Source: Carnegiea gigantea
Taxonomy: Eukaryota; Streptophyta; Magnoliopsida; Caryophyllales; Cactaceae
Length of the DNA stretch: 64,000 nt
Direction of reading: 5' to 3'
Assembly (NCBI GenBank): GCA_029747015.1
Contig: JAKOGI010000025.1
Location: 124,001-188,000 of the forward strand
A program made the position numbers and the translations under genes. A model generated the notes under the pieces. That model ran no database searches. It had not been told where the DNA came from and saw only the letters and a list, made by a program, of their open reading frames with translations. Numbering within the stretch: the first letter of the stretch is position 1; each line of letters begins with the position of its first letter. Shown here piece by piece: positions 1 through 10,889 of the stretch.

Positions 1-328
1 AAGTGTCATCATTCCATTTGCTCAGCAAAAAGCATCCACGTGTAGAGGAACCTGTGGGCATTCCTCCACACGTGGAACTTTTGGATTTTTTTATTATTTG
101 TTTTTGGTTTTTCTTTTTTTTTTGAGTTAATATATAATTTGTATATAAGTAAAGAAATGGATTTTGTATTATAAGGTGGATCTATGATAAATTTTTTTTA
201 CTGGGTTATTAAAATTAGACTTCCATGGGTTGGAGAAGTGATGACATGCAAGTTCCAAAAATATAGAATTTTTGCTGATGTAGCAAGCTTAAGTTCTAAA
301 AAATGACACTCTGATTGCGGATGCTCTA
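1..328. repeat. Right part of a MITE-like element, cut by the window start
   Basis: This stretch is missing upstream of the otherwise matching sulfate-transporter copy 2, where homology starts only at 35278. Its right end, read in reverse, begins GAGCATCCGCAATCAGAGTG and goes on to a tract ending in CAGCAAAAA; the first 30 bases of the window show a related GTGTCAT...CTCAGCAAAAA run in opposite orientation. That arrangement suggests a long terminal inverted repeat whose outer left end lies before the window. No coding capacity is seen. The superfamily is not determined. Confidence 0.4.
35..76. repeat. 16-bp imperfect hairpin
   Basis: TCCACGTGTAGAGGAA at 35-50 is matched by its reverse complement at 61-76 with one mismatch, around a 10-base loop. 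It lies inside the MITE-like stretch and is probably part of that element. It also contains CACGTG-type cores, but no regulatory role can be claimed. Confidence 0.55.
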
Positions 329-1261
329 CATAGCATACTACAAGCCTACAAATCAAAATCATACTATAGTTTATATTATAACCTCACCAATTAAAACAAA
401 ACGCTCCTTTGAAAAAAAGTTCCTGATCAACACATCATGTACCCGACCCGAGAGGTGAGCATGGAGCAGGGCAAGAAGACCTGGGAGGCGGCGCCGCCAC
501 CGCAGCCATTCCTCAAGTCTCTGAAGGGATACTTGAAGGAGACACTATTTCCAGACGACCCATTTAGGCAGTTGAAAACCAATCCGGATACTGCAGGAAG
601 TTCCTACTTGGGTTGCAGTACTTCTTTCCCATCCTCCGATCCTCGAATGGGCGCCCCGTTATAGTTTCGGGTTCTTCAAGTCGGATCTCATTTCGGGTAT
701 CACATTGCTAGCCTTGCCATCCCTCAGGGTATTAGCTATGCCAAGCTCGCAAATTTGCCTCCCATCCTCGGCCTGTGTAAGTTAAAGTCTACGATTTATG
801 ATGCTTACATTTTCCCTATACGGTTTTATAAGAAGGTGGTATTATTGTTTGTATGCTGTTATCCTTTATTTCCATATCATAAAAATTATTTTTATTTTTT
901 AGATTAAATAGAAACTTACTGATATTGACATATATGAACAAATTAAATTAAATTTAAAACTCCGTACACATAGGGAATCACGCATCTATAATTTGTTTAT
1001 TTGATGTGCACATATAATTAAAGATATGTTATTGTTATCAACGTTCAACGTAACACTAATCAATCTCATCACTAATCAACTCTAATCAAAATTTAGTCAT
1101 CTTTTTAAGATGTAATCTTAGCATTGATTAGCATTAATCAGTATCACATAGTATTGATCAATACTCATCAGTAATGAATTACTTATGATAAGTTGAGAAG
1201 AATAGATTCTAATTAAGTAAATATGCATGCATGTAATATTATCAATTTACACTTCATATAT

Positions 1262-1545
1262 GGCAAAAACATGTGCTGTTTTTGACAGGTTTCATCAATT
1301 TTTGACGGATCCGACCAATTTTTTGACGGAATTTCCGACCGAATTAGCTATTTCCAATGGAATTTTGGATGCCATATTCGACTAGTTATCCAACATGCCC
1401 GACATTTTTTTTTGTCAACCATGGAATTTTTGATCTTTTTTCCGACGGATTCCATTAGACATTTCGTCAGAAAAATCCTTCCCACAATCGAATTTCTGAT
1501 AGGTTTCTGTCAGAAATTCAGTTGAAATAAGAATGCATTTTCTTG
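1262..1545. mobile_element. CACTA-like relic in intron 1 of SULTR copy 1
   Basis: The stretch is dense in short motifs of both orientations of the type TTTTTGACGGA, TTTCCGAC, CGTCAGAAA and CTGTCAGAAATTC. It ends in GAATGCATTTTCTTG, which resembles the inner side of the CACTACAAGAAAATGC-type terminus common in plant CACTA elements; the outer TAGTG is decayed. Subterminal repeat clusters of this kind are known binding regions of CACTA transposases. The same block occurs at 48446-48732, so it predates the duplication. No transposase is present. Confidence 0.5.
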
Positions 1546-2196
1546 GTAATCAAGTATACTTGACTACTTACTAAATCAATGATATTTTTCTCACTTTTTT
1601 TTTTAAGAAAAAAACTCAAGCATGAAAACAACCCAATAGAGAGGTTAATCCTATAAAGAAAATTTATAATTTGAATAAATCATTTAATTTTTTGGTTCAT
1701 TATTAAATGAATGATTAAATATGGATGTATAGATTCAGGATTTATACCCATCATTGGTGTACGCGATGATGGGGAGCTAGATTTGGCATGACATCAACAG
1801 TAGCATCGCTGTTAATTGGGTCAACGAAATTGTCCTACTCATGATCCTAAGCTTTTCCTTCACCTTGCTTTTACTGCCACCCTTGTTGCTGGAATTTTCC
1901 AAGCTGCTCTTGGGCTATTAAGGTAATTTTCCCCCTATTATATCAATTTCAAATAATGCTATGTAGTAATTAATTAACTCTTAAAATAGCATTAGTGCTG
2001 TTGCATTGGTATTTCATGTGTATAACCTGCATTGTATACATAATGCATATCTTGCATATACGCATGCCAATTATGAGCAGCAACTCAGGTGGCAGCATGG
2101 GTGTTTGGTTTACCACCCCTTGGATTTTGCCTTAGAATTAGGAGATTTTATTTTTAGTAGGGATTGATATAGGTGTGTCAGTAATGCAGATCTCGA

Positions 2197-2285
2197 TACA
2201 ATTTTTGACGGACTGTTTTGACAGAAAAGTAATTCGTCAAAAATTTTGATGGAAAATCAAGAATTTTGACGGTACTGACTGAATT
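2197..2285. mobile_element. Second short CACTA-like motif cluster
   Basis: TTTTTGACGGACTG, TTTTGACAGAAAAG, TTCGTCAAAAATTTTGATGG and TTTTGACGGTACTGAC follow one another within 90 bases. The style matches the relic in intron 1. Copy 2 loses homology at about 54095, before the equivalent point, so this cluster is seen only in copy 1. It may be the other end of the same decayed element or an independent fragment. Confidence 0.35.
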
Positions 2286-2485
2286 GTAATGGGCTCATGA
2301 CAATCCTAACATATTACTAATTTTATATGAAAATTACTTTTTATTAACTTTTTCTTAGTGTTGGTATCAAATGAAAGATACGTATCATACTCCTAAAAGT
2401 GCATATTTCCAAAAGCTCATGTTAGTACTTGTATATAAAAAATTATCTTCATAGCAAAAACCCATGAAAATCACAAAACCAGGTA

Positions 2486-4515
2486 TTGGTGCAACGTCCA
2501 AATCGATTTCTTACAAAGCTAGAGGCGCAACTAAAGAAAGAGCTTGACGAAGTGCTCTCCCAAATCGAACTGCTGTGGTTTCAAAAATCACGTGAGGATG
2601 CTATTCGGGATGGAGACCGTAATACACGATATTACCATCTTAGTACCATCATACGAAGAAGGTTTAATCGTATTGAGTCCATTTAGGACACCAATGGGAA
2701 TTGGCTACGGGAAGAGCAAGACGTTCAGGAAATGGTAGATGCTTTCTTCATGCAATTATACTCTGACGATAATGGGCCATATTAGTCGCATATCCTCCCT
2801 CACAATCGGTTTCCTAGAATGAGTAACGAGCAACTTGCGTACGTAGATAAACCATATGTGGGTAGCAAAGTGAAACAAGCACTGTTTGCGATGAATCCAT
2901 ACAAAGCCCCGGGATCTGATAGTTTTCAAGCACTCTTTTTCTAAAAGTATGGGACATCACTGGGCCCAACCTAATGGAATTGATGCTTAATATTCTAAAG
3001 GGGAGCAACTTCCTAGATGGGCTCAATGAGACTTTCTTAGTCTTAATACCAAATGTTCCCAACCCCAATCAGTGACACAACTCAGACCAGACCAATCGGG
3101 CTCTGTAATGTTGCCTACAAGACTATCTCCAAGATGATAGTCAATAGGCTTAAACTAGTCATGGAGACCTTAGTAGCACCCACACAGTGCAGCTTCGTGC
3201 CGGGAAGACAAATCACGGATAATATCATCATAGTACAGGAGATGTTACATACAATGTGCGGCAAAAGTGGAGAGACTAGATATATGGCAATCAAAGTAGA
3301 TCTTGAGAAAGCCTATGATTGACTACAATGGTCGTACATCAGGGAGACCTTCCTCAAGGCAAATCTACCACAACTCATGGTAGATACAATAATGAACTAC
3401 CTAAGTCTTCCAAGTTTAGTATCTTGTGGAATGGAGGAAAAATGCAATCGTTTATGCCATCCCGAGGAGTAAGATAAAGAGACCCACTATCTCCATACCT
3501 TTTTGTCATATGCATTGAACGACTGAACCATATTATTGAGGATATGGTGAGACAAGGGGCTTGGAAACCGGTCTATGCCAGTAGAGGCAGCCCCCCATTA
3601 TCAAATCTCTTTTTTGTGGATGACTTGATATTATTCGGAGAAGCAATCGTGGAGCAAGCAAAAATAATCAAGCAGTGCCTCGACTTGTTTTGCTCCGCTT
3701 CAGGTCAGAAAGTTAGTGCTCAAAAGTTGCTAGTTTTTTTCTCCAGGAACACTAAACAGCAAGTTAGAGATGAAGTGAGCCAGGAACTGGGGATTTCGAC
3801 CACTGAGGATTTGGGGAAATACCTTGGCATGCCTACGATAAATGGGCGAGTGGATAGACATAATTTCAAAGCTATCTTTGATAGAGTTGAAAGTAGATTA
3901 GCTGGATGGAGGACCAAGGTGATTTCCCTAGCTGGCCGTGCCACACTTATTAAATCTACAATCTCCACTATTCCATATTATGCAATGCAAACGGCCCGAT
4001 TACGTCAATCACTTTGCGATGGCATTGATCGCAAAACTCGAAGGTTTTTATGGGGGGGGGGGATGCTGAAAACCGAAAAATGCATAACGTAGCATGGCAG
4101 CAACTAACGAATCCAAAGGGTACAGGTGGCTGGGACTCCGTTCGATGAGACAAGCAAACAGTGCATTCCTAACAAAGCTTGGCTTCCGGCTGGTGATTGA
4201 GAAGGAGAAGTTATGGTCACGAGTACTTCGGGCTAAATACTGTCAAAGTAGGTGTGATCTCCAAATGTTCAAACCCAGAAGCGACGTCTCCAATTCGTGG
4301 AGAGCATCCTTGGGAATATTAAGTTCCTCCGGCGAGGCTCGAAGATAGAGGTGGGCAATGGTAAACAAACGCTGTCTTGGTACGATAACTGGCTGGGAAA
4401 AGAGCCTCTCTACAATGTTGCTACTGACCCTGTACCTCGGACTGTGGCAGAATGTAAAGTGGCTGATATGTGGGATGACAATAGAGGGTGGAAATGGGAA
4501 GTTTTTGTAGACTGA
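2486..4515 (+). pseudogene. L1 LINE reverse transcriptase region, broken
   Basis: The upstream part keeps the L1 motif GDRNTRYYHL (about 2620-2650), then PYKAPGSDSF near 2898-2930. RPIGLCNVAYKTISKMI lies at about 3090-3145, and FVPGRQITDN and VDLEKAYD at 3197-3320. The polymerase box is FVDDLILFGEA at about 3613-3650, with FVDD replacing the usual Y/F-A-D-D. The thumb region LGKYLGMPTINGR and the WRTKVISLAGRATLIKSTI segment follow, then LGNIKFLRRGSKIEVGNGKQ at about 4309-4370. Frames change several times and there are in-frame stops (for example after EKAYD at 3321 and around 3535), so no enzyme is made. It once copied LINE RNA into DNA at nicked target sites. Confidence 0.8.
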
Positions 4516-4632
4516 ATTCCACAAACTTACAGGAAGATCATTGCCTCGCACAAACTTAGATGGGGAGGGGACTATGAAGATCAAGTTGTATGGAACGACT
4601 CAAGCTCGGATGGCTTCTCGATTGCATCAGCA

Positions 4633-5643
4633 TTGAATATAATCCAACCGACTGATACTGAGATAATGGATCCGATATGGGACATAATCTGGAAGAGTAT
4701 AGCTCCCCAACGGGTTGGGATGTTTCTTTGGCTAGTGGCCCATGATAGGGTCATGACAAATGTAAACAGAATGCACTGCAATCTCACTAATGACCCCTCA
4801 TGCAGGAAGTGTGGAATGGGGGAGGAGACCACGATTCACTTGCTTCGGGACTGTGAGGCAGCCAAGAAAATTTGGGAACAACTTGTCCCAGCCGAACATC
4901 ATGCAACTTTCTTCACCTCCCAGCTTGGGGATTGGATGACTTTGAACCTTAAGCAACCGAAGGCTAATAACCATAAATGGCCTACAACGTTCACAACTAC
5001 AGTGTGGTGGCTATGGCGGTGGAGAAACATACGATGCCTTGAGAACTCAGACTCTGAACCAAGGAGTCCATGTGATTTTATATTGGAGCGGAGTAGGGAA
5101 ATAGCAAGAGCAATGTATTCTACATCAAGGATTGAAACTCCTCCCAATGGATGGGTTAAACTCAATGTTGATGGCGCTTCTCGTCGCCATCCAGGGACGA
5201 CAGGAGGAGGTGGTGTATTGAGGAACCAAAATAGCCAATGGATTCGTGGGTTCATGGCCAACTTTGGCATTTGCTCCTCTGTCAAGGCTGAGTTACTTGC
5301 TCTTCTCCAAGGCCTTAGAATGGCATGGATGTGTGGGGTTAACAAGCTCATCATAGAGGTAGACTCAATGTCAGTGCTTAACAAAATGCAAGCCCCAGCA
5401 ATGCAACACCACCTTCACTATTTCACCATCAAAGAATGTCAGGAATACATTTACAGTACACACTGGAGCGTGGTTGTGGAGCATCGCTATCGTGAAGCCA
5501 ACGGAGTAGCTGATCAACTTGCGAATTTGGGAATAGAACAACCAGAGGCGTTTATCTTGCTTGACCACCTTCCTGAGTCAGTTAAAACCAATTTGGTGGA
5601 GGATATGCTTAGTGTAACTCGCACCCGCATTGTGCGTAATTAA
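4633..5643 (+). CDS. L1 LINE zf-RVT plus RNase H tail, open frame remnant
   Basis: This 336-codon open stretch is the 3' part of the LINE ORF2, not a separate host gene. Residues 15-90 hold the zf-RVT segment with CRKCGMGEETTIHLLRDC. Residues about 170-320 are a plant-type RNase H: the catalytic acids are visible in KLNVDGASRR (D), VKAELLALLQ (E), IIEVDSMSVL (D) and EANGVADQLANLG (D). In LINEs this domain removes RNA from RNA-DNA hybrids during integration. The frame stays open although the upstream polymerase is broken, so the long ORF is probably a chance survivor. No own promoter or start context can be argued. The stop TAA is followed within 40 bases by the poly-A tail. Confidence 0.75.
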   Translation: MNIIQPTDTEIMDPIWDIIWKSIAPQRVGMFLWLVAHDRVMTNVNRMHCNLTNDPSCRKCGMGEETTIHLLRDCEAAKKIWEQLVPAEHHATFFTSQLGDWMTLNLKQPKANNHKWPTTFTTTVWWLWRWRNIRCLENSDSEPRSPCDFILERSREIARAMYSTSRIETPPNGWVKLNVDGASRRHPGTTGGGGVLRNQNSQWIRGFMANFGICSSVKAELLALLQGLRMAWMCGVNKLIIEVDSMSVLNKMQAPAMQHHLHYFTIKECQEYIYSTHWSVVVEHRYREANGVADQLANLGIEQPEAFILLDHLPESVKTNLVEDMLSVTRTRIVRN

Positions 5644-5690
5644 GGTTTTAACTTAGGGGCATGGCCCCTCATCTTGACCCAAAAAAAAAA

Positions 5691-6562
5691 GAGGGAAGTG
5701 TTTACCGAAAAGGGAGGGGGAAAAAAGAAAAATTTTACATACCAAAAATTAAGTACATGATTCACTATTCCATTACTTCAGTAGTAAGATAAATCTCTAA
5801 AAGCAAAAATCAAAAATTGACGCGACTCTAGTTAATGATCAAGAGATTGTCCTTCCTCTTTAATTAATTCCTTAATTATTTTAATTTGAGTTCAATAATT
5901 CGATAGGTTATTTTTAAAAAAAAATAGAAATAGCTAGTGGGGGAAAAAGTTATTGATGCAGATCGATCAAGATTTGATAGAGTATATATGGGATTTGAGT
6001 GGGTGGACTGTCCCTTCAATTCTTCGCAGGGGATTGTTTATAGTGATCATTTTTGAGTGTGTCTCTTTGCTGTTGGATCTTTTTTTTTTCATTTTTTCGA
6101 TCTATATATCATATATCTATTATTCCTATCTCTGTTTGATTTAACAGAGTGCATGACAGTTAATTTTTACTGTTTCTTGTAACTTCTCACCGCTTATTAC
6201 TAAGCAAGAAAACATACACATTCAAATTACTGAACTGAACATACCCTATATAGTATGTTATAGAAATTTACACACGTATAGTGCATAGATTTTTTTAATA
6301 TAAGAGAAGAGCATATTTTTTGCATGTGATTTACCTACGTGTTAATATATCATGGTAGATTTATAATCATTAAACCTATCTTTAATTTATATTTCGTTTA
6401 GTTATTTGGCCAAACGTTTATATGAGACAACCTTCTATCATATTTTCATCTATCTTAATTAATTTAACAAGACGGTCTAATTCAAAGTGATTTTAAAAAT
6501 ACTTGACAAATTGGATCATCCATGGGTGTTTAATTGGATGCATGGCATATAATTAATTGCAG
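5691..6562 (+). other. SULTR copy 1 intron remainder, no gene seen
   Basis: AT-rich sequence between the LINE tail and exon 3. It ends at an acceptor (AATTGCAG) directly before exon 3. Short reading frames here have no recognisable content. Confidence 0.6.
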
Positions 6563-6924
6563 ATTAGGGTTCATAGTGGATTTGCTATCACATCACACGC
6601 AACCATATGTAGTGGGGGTTCATAGGGAGAGCAGCTACAGTGGTGTGCTTACAACATCTCAAAGGAGTACTTGGACTTCACCACTTCACTGAATCCACTG
6701 ATCTTATTTCTGTCATGCGCTCTGTTATTGGCCAACACAACCAGGTAACATCTGCTCTTAATTACACTTCCATCTTAATCAACATTTAGCGCAGATTGAT
6801 TTAAGTGATTTAACATTTATTTCTTTAATTTAAGCAACTTCTCATATTTGACTCTTAATTACATTTTCAGTCTAATCAGCACGGGTTAGTTGAAGTAGTT
6901 TCGTATTTATTTCTCTTAAACTTT

Positions 6925-8095
6925 AGGGGTATCAAGCTGCTTAGCCACACTATAAAGCTATGGGAGAGGGTGATTCAGAGAAGGTTACGAGGGGATGTAG
7001 AGATTTCAGAGAACCAATTTGGTTTCATACCAGGCAGGTCGACCATAGAGGCAATTTACCTCCTGAGAAGGCTCATGGGCTTGTACAGGGACAGAAAGGT
7101 GGATCTCCATATGGTGTTCATTGACCTGGAGAAAGCGTATGATAGAGTCCCGAGGGAAGTATTGTGGAGATGTTTGGAAGAGAAAAGGGTGTCGCTCGCG
7201 TACATACGTGTTATCAAGGATATGCACGAGGGAGGGCAGACGAGTGTCAGGACGCCAGGAGGGGTCTCCAATGACTTCGCTGTTAGTATGGGCCTGCATC
7301 AGGGCTCCCCCTTAAGCCCGTTTCTTTTCACCTTAATTTTGGATGAGCTTACTAGAGGGATCCAGGACGAGGTACCTTGGTGTATGCTATTTGCAGATGA
7401 CATTGTTCTTATCGATGTGATCAGGAAAGGGGTGAATGACAGGTTGGAGAGGTAGAGGCATACATTGGAAACTAGATATTTTCAGTTAAGTAGATCGAAA
7501 ATGGAATACCTCCATTGTTGTTTCAGTAGAAGGATAGAAGAGGGGGGAGAAATCATACTGGATGGGAGGGCGATACCAAAGGTAACTAAGTTTAAGTATC
7601 TGGGCTCGATCATCCAACAGGATGGGGACATTGACGAGGATATTAGCCAGCGGATAAAAGTGGGCTGGTAAAAATGGAAGTCAGCCTCAGGGGTGCTGTG
7701 TGACAAGAGGGTGCCCCTAGGATTGAAAGACAAAGTCTATAGGATGGTAGTTAGACCGACTGTTCTCTATGGATCGGAGTGTTGGCCTCTAAAAAAGACG
7801 CAGGTCCAAAGGTTGATGGTCGCTGAGATGAGAATGATCAGGTGAATGTGTGGTTTTATGAGATTGGACAGAATTAGAAATGGAGTAATCAGGGACTTAG
7901 TTAAAGTGGCCCCCATAGAGGAGAAGATAAGGGAATCGAGGCTCAGATGGTTCGGCCATGTGAAGAGAAAAAGTGTGACCGCCCCAGTACGGAGGTGTGA
8001 GATGATCGACGCCCCCGGTGGTAAGAGAGGGAGGGGTAGACCGAAGAAGAACCTAGACGAAGTGGTTAGAGAGGACCTGAAAGCTGTCATTAATT
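6925..8095 (+). mobile_element. RTE-type LINE fragment (reverse transcriptase to C-terminus), broken
   Basis: The segment begins in [16 protein letters not shown] and continues through [38 protein letters not shown] and [20 protein letters not shown]. The polymerase box FADDIVLI sits at about 7390-7413. The RTE-specific tail follows: KFKYLGSIIQQDGDIDEDI, PTVLYGSECWPLK, RWFGHVKRKSVTAPVRRCE and GRGRPKKNLDEV. Stops interrupt it at 7453, 7669 and 7843, and one or more small indels are likely. Both ends are missing: the endonuclease is absent upstream, and downstream the frame runs directly into the 3' end of RLP pseudogene A near 8100. No tail or target duplication is seen. It is a different LINE clade from the element at 2475-5690. 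Confidence 0.85.
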
Positions 8096-9261
8096 TCTTT
8101 ATCGTACCCCCAATAGTCTCGACAAATCATTCACGGTTCCGATCAGTGAGATATTTCCCGAAAGCACAGCCAATTGCAAACCCACTAACACAACCCAAAC
8201 ATCTGATAATCCAATCAGTCAACATGGAGTCGCCTCCATCAGTATTGCTTTCCGCGATAGCATTTGGTGGTGATGGCTCAAATGCATCCCACTTCTGTTA
8301 GATGGTGGAGGTCCGCATAGTCTTGAGTTGCCAGGAAAGGAGCTGCTATCAAAAGCCCCAAATTGTCTTCCTTGAGGTATGGGGCCCATGAGAAAGTTGT
8401 AAGAGACATTAAAGACCTCAAGAAATGTTAATTGTGTCAGTTCCTCAGGTATCCCCTCAGAAATCTTGTTATTGGACAGGTCTAAGGATTCAAGATCTGT
8501 CATGTGGACTAGGGATGGTGGTATTTCGCCTTGGGGATCATTGTTTGATAAGTTAAGTGCTTGAAGCCCCCTCAGTTCACCAATGCAACGGGGAATTGTG
8601 CCAGTGAAGTTGTTGCCTAAGAAATCAATCACTTGAAACACTGTCAAGATCTTCGTGTACTGCATATCATTGCCTTTGTTTGCTGTGGTGATCGAGTAGT
8701 CATATTGCAGCGGCATTGCTGTAATTGTCATCCCCATGTTTACAAATAATGGAAATGCTGACCCAGATTTGTTTGAGTTGTTTTTATTCACAGGTTTCAT
8801 GTCATCCCAGTTTTGAAGGTAGAGGCAAATCACCAGTATGAAAATTATTGGACAAGTCGATGATGCGGAGAGAATGAAAACCTAGTTTGGCATTTGGTTT
8901 GCCTATTTTGCCATGAAAATGGTTGTGTCGTAGGACAAGAATATGCAACTTTGGGAGACCTCATAACCATGAAGGGAAAGTGTCATTTACGCGCATTTCT
9001 ACCAATGTCAAGAACCTTAAGATTTAGGCAGTTGACCAATGACCTTGGCATACTACCCTCAAGTTGGTTCCCACTGAGGTTGATCATCTTCAGTTTACAA
9101 GATTTAGGGTATGTCAGAGGAATGGTGCCCTGAAATTTGTTGCCTTCCAAGTTTAGAACAACAAGAGAACGGCTAAGCTCACTTATGCACTTCGGAATCT
9201 GACCAGTCAAGCTGTTATGGGACACATCAAAATAGTTCATGAAAATTCGCTTGTGAGACAC

Positions 9262-9520
9262 GGTTGGATACTTTTTGCTTGAACTCGAAAACTAAATCTT
9301 CACAGTTGATGAATGTAGATTTTCATGTACAGAGTTTCTCACGTTTCTGTGTTTATGTATTAGCAGACTTTCCACCATTATCATGATCATGATAAGAACA
9401 ATTGCTGCTATGATAGTCCGAGAGGACTGACAAGCTTGATCTTGCCAGGGGAACCAGCAGGAACAAGCAGCAGGTTCTCACAGTTGCAAAACTCAGTCAT
9501 GAATCCCTTAGAAGTCAGGT
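9262..9520 (-). pseudogene. Stray glyoxalase exon 2 and 3'UTR fragment inside RLP A
   Basis: On the minus strand, about 9430-9510 reads GFMTEFCNCENLLLVPAGS and then PGKIKL before drifting. The intact gene at 17655-19014 has GFMVEICNCENLKLVPAGS in the same place. Similarity continues into the region after the stop: GGATACTTTTTGCTTGAAC near 9265 versus GATACTTTTTGCTTGAAC near 17588, and GTGTTTATG at both. The fragment starts exactly where RLP A coding similarity ends (9261). Copying or rearrangement from a GLYI gene into the RLP is inferred; the mechanism is not visible. Confidence 0.75.
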
Positions 9521-10150
9521 TATTGTATTTAACGCTAGCTATTTGCTCAACTACATTGCTCATCACAAACTCACGACATCTTTTGTTACGTAAAAATCAC
9601 ATGTCAACATGTCGTTGTATATTGTCTAGTGTCTATGCCATGTATGTGTGCCCATGTTTATCAGACTATGAATAGCGTAAATTTTAGCTCCCTCTTTTTG
9701 AACTCATACTTAATTTGTCTTTTTTTTTTTTTCTATCTGAACTCATACTTGAGTTCAAGGCCAACATAATAAGGAGGGCAAGACTAGTCAGCTTCTATGT
9801 GTAGACTTGATAGTGAAGTTGTTTATGCGAAAAGGGACGTGTTCTAAGGAATCACAATTCACACAGTTAAGTGGGGGAAGAATTGGTCGTGATGTGGGGA
9901 ACAGGTAGGCAAAGGGGCCATGGGAAGACTGGCTAAAGCGTCAAGTCTTCTAAGGAATTACAATCACATAACTAAGTGGGGACAACTACAAGACATCTTA
10001 GAGAAATTCATCAAAGGCTTTATAATCATAGTACATGAATGTTGACAATTCATCCATTCAGAAGTGCTGATCATTGGATGAAAAAGTCTAAAGATTTCGG
10101 AAAATGACCTTTATTTCCCTTAGATTTGACATTTGATGAAACAGTCAACA
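9521..10150. other. Unassigned sequence inside RLP A, no gene seen
   Basis: No coding similarity on either strand. Two imperfect copies of a motif TTCTAAGGAATNACAAT...TTAAGTGGGG-like occur at about 9842-9876 and 9947-9980, about 105 bases apart, so a small local duplication is possible. Confidence 0.45.
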
Positions 10151-10577
10151 CATTTCAATTTTTAGGAGATTCCAAATTCATGTAAAGAGAGTTCATTTGA
10201 GCTAAAGTAATTATAACCAAGGCTAAGGTGTGGGAGATGGTTAAGGTGGAACAAGGAGCTATTAGAAGGGAAGGTGCCATAGAGGCAGCTGCTACTGACG
10301 TCGAGCTCAGTGACATGGCCTGTCTCCTCATCACAGTAGACAACATCCCACAAACAGTAGTCCCTGCGATGAGGCTCGCTTCCCTATGAATTCACAAGTG
10401 GATACGCTGTTGAAAGATCAGAAACTGCACAGTTTATGATGAAACTCTATTGGAATTGAAGCAATGCTAACCTTTCTTGATTAGAACATAAATGTGATGC
10501 CTGAGGAAAGAAAGAGTTGGCCACTAGCGTAATGACAAAAGAACATGGTAAAATCAAGAAGAGAGATCACTGTTGTA

Positions 10578-10889
10578 TTGGTGGTATGTGTGGTGAACCT
10601 GTAAGAGAAGGATTCTCATTTTCATGGACACATGAATGGAACTCATGCTGGTTTTTCTAGGGCCGCTTCCTTAGCTTTCTAGTCTAATTTATTCGAAGGG
10701 TAAGAAGATTTTAGCCAAATGCAGATGTGGAGAGATTAGTTATCCTAGTTTATGAATCTGAGAAAATTAAGCAGATGACTCGCATGCAAAACTTGGGGTT
10801 CTTTCACACTTGCAAAAGGAAGCGGCATTTACTTTTAAGAGGTGCCCGACTCCAATGGATTGGGAGGTCAGGAGAGTTAACATAGATAA
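10578..10889. other. Spacer between RLP A start and truncated RLP 2 end
   Basis: No C-terminal RLP cap, membrane segment or basic tail for RLP 2 can be read on the minus strand here in any frame. It holds upstream sequence of RLP A (on the minus strand RLP A lies downstream of RLP 2). No other gene is recognised. Confidence 0.5.

Larger units (their letters stand above)
2475..5690 (+). mobile_element. 5'-truncated L1-type LINE in SULTR intron 2
   Basis: The element reads through the C-terminal part of a plant L1 ORF2: reverse transcriptase, thumb and connection region, zf-RVT zinc segment and a plant-type RNase H. It ends in a 10-A tail at 5681-5690, as expected of target-primed reverse transcription. 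The endonuclease and ORF1 are missing at the 5' side, where the junction near 2475 is placed only by loss of coding similarity. I could not identify a target-site duplication. It lies in the sense orientation inside intron 2 of sulfate-transporter copy 1. Confidence 0.8.
437..6744 (+). pseudogene. SULTR3-like: Group-3-type sulfate transporter pseudogene, copy 1 (exons 1-3 only)
   Basis: Plant SULTR3 proteins are membrane sulfate/proton cotransporters with about 10-12 helices and a C-terminal STAS domain. Exon 1 (437-776) keeps the N-terminal signature PPPQPFLKSLKGYLKETLFP and FPDDPFRQ, then loses frame near 580-600 and ends at a good GTAAGT donor. Exon 2 (1733-1922) still shows LAFTATLVAGIFQAALGLLR but its front half is scrambled. 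Exon 3 (6563-6744) shows VVCLQHLKGVLGLHHFTEST and ends at CAG|GTAAC, after an internal frameshift. Exon phases join correctly (AG|A across exons 2-3). An L1 LINE separates exons 2 and 3. Later exons are absent; an RTE fragment follows instead. Frameshifts and missing exons make a functional product impossible. Family assignment is strong; the subgroup number is inferred from the FPDDPxRQ motif. Confidence 0.85.
8108..10577 (-). pseudogene. RLP: LRR receptor-like protein pseudogene A
   Basis: Read on the minus strand, an RLP N-terminus lies at 10155-10577: a hydrophobic signal-like start, NQERLALLQFQ, then WDVVYCDEETGHVTELDVSS. In-frame TAG codons replace a Gln after LLQFQ and the Trp of NSW. 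The middle LRRs are gone; 9262-9520 is glyoxalase-derived sequence instead. The C-terminal half (8108-9261) keeps LRRs, the island segment with YDYSITTANKGNDMQYTKIL, the last LRRs ([20 protein letters not shown]) and the NVSYNFLMGPIPQGRQFGAF cap. A one-base deletion near 8288 shifts the acidic and transmembrane part (DWIIRCLGCVSG...GCAFGKYL) out of frame, and a TGA follows in the tail. It is very close to pseudogene 5 (55346-58022) and is its duplicate. RLPs are plasma-membrane receptors lacking a kinase; this one is dead. Confidence 0.85.

Noticed and set aside
10600..10889. Possible hidden C-terminal exon for RLP 2
   Set aside because: All minus-strand frames were read for the GPIPQG cap, the GxxxG helix and the basic tail; none is present.
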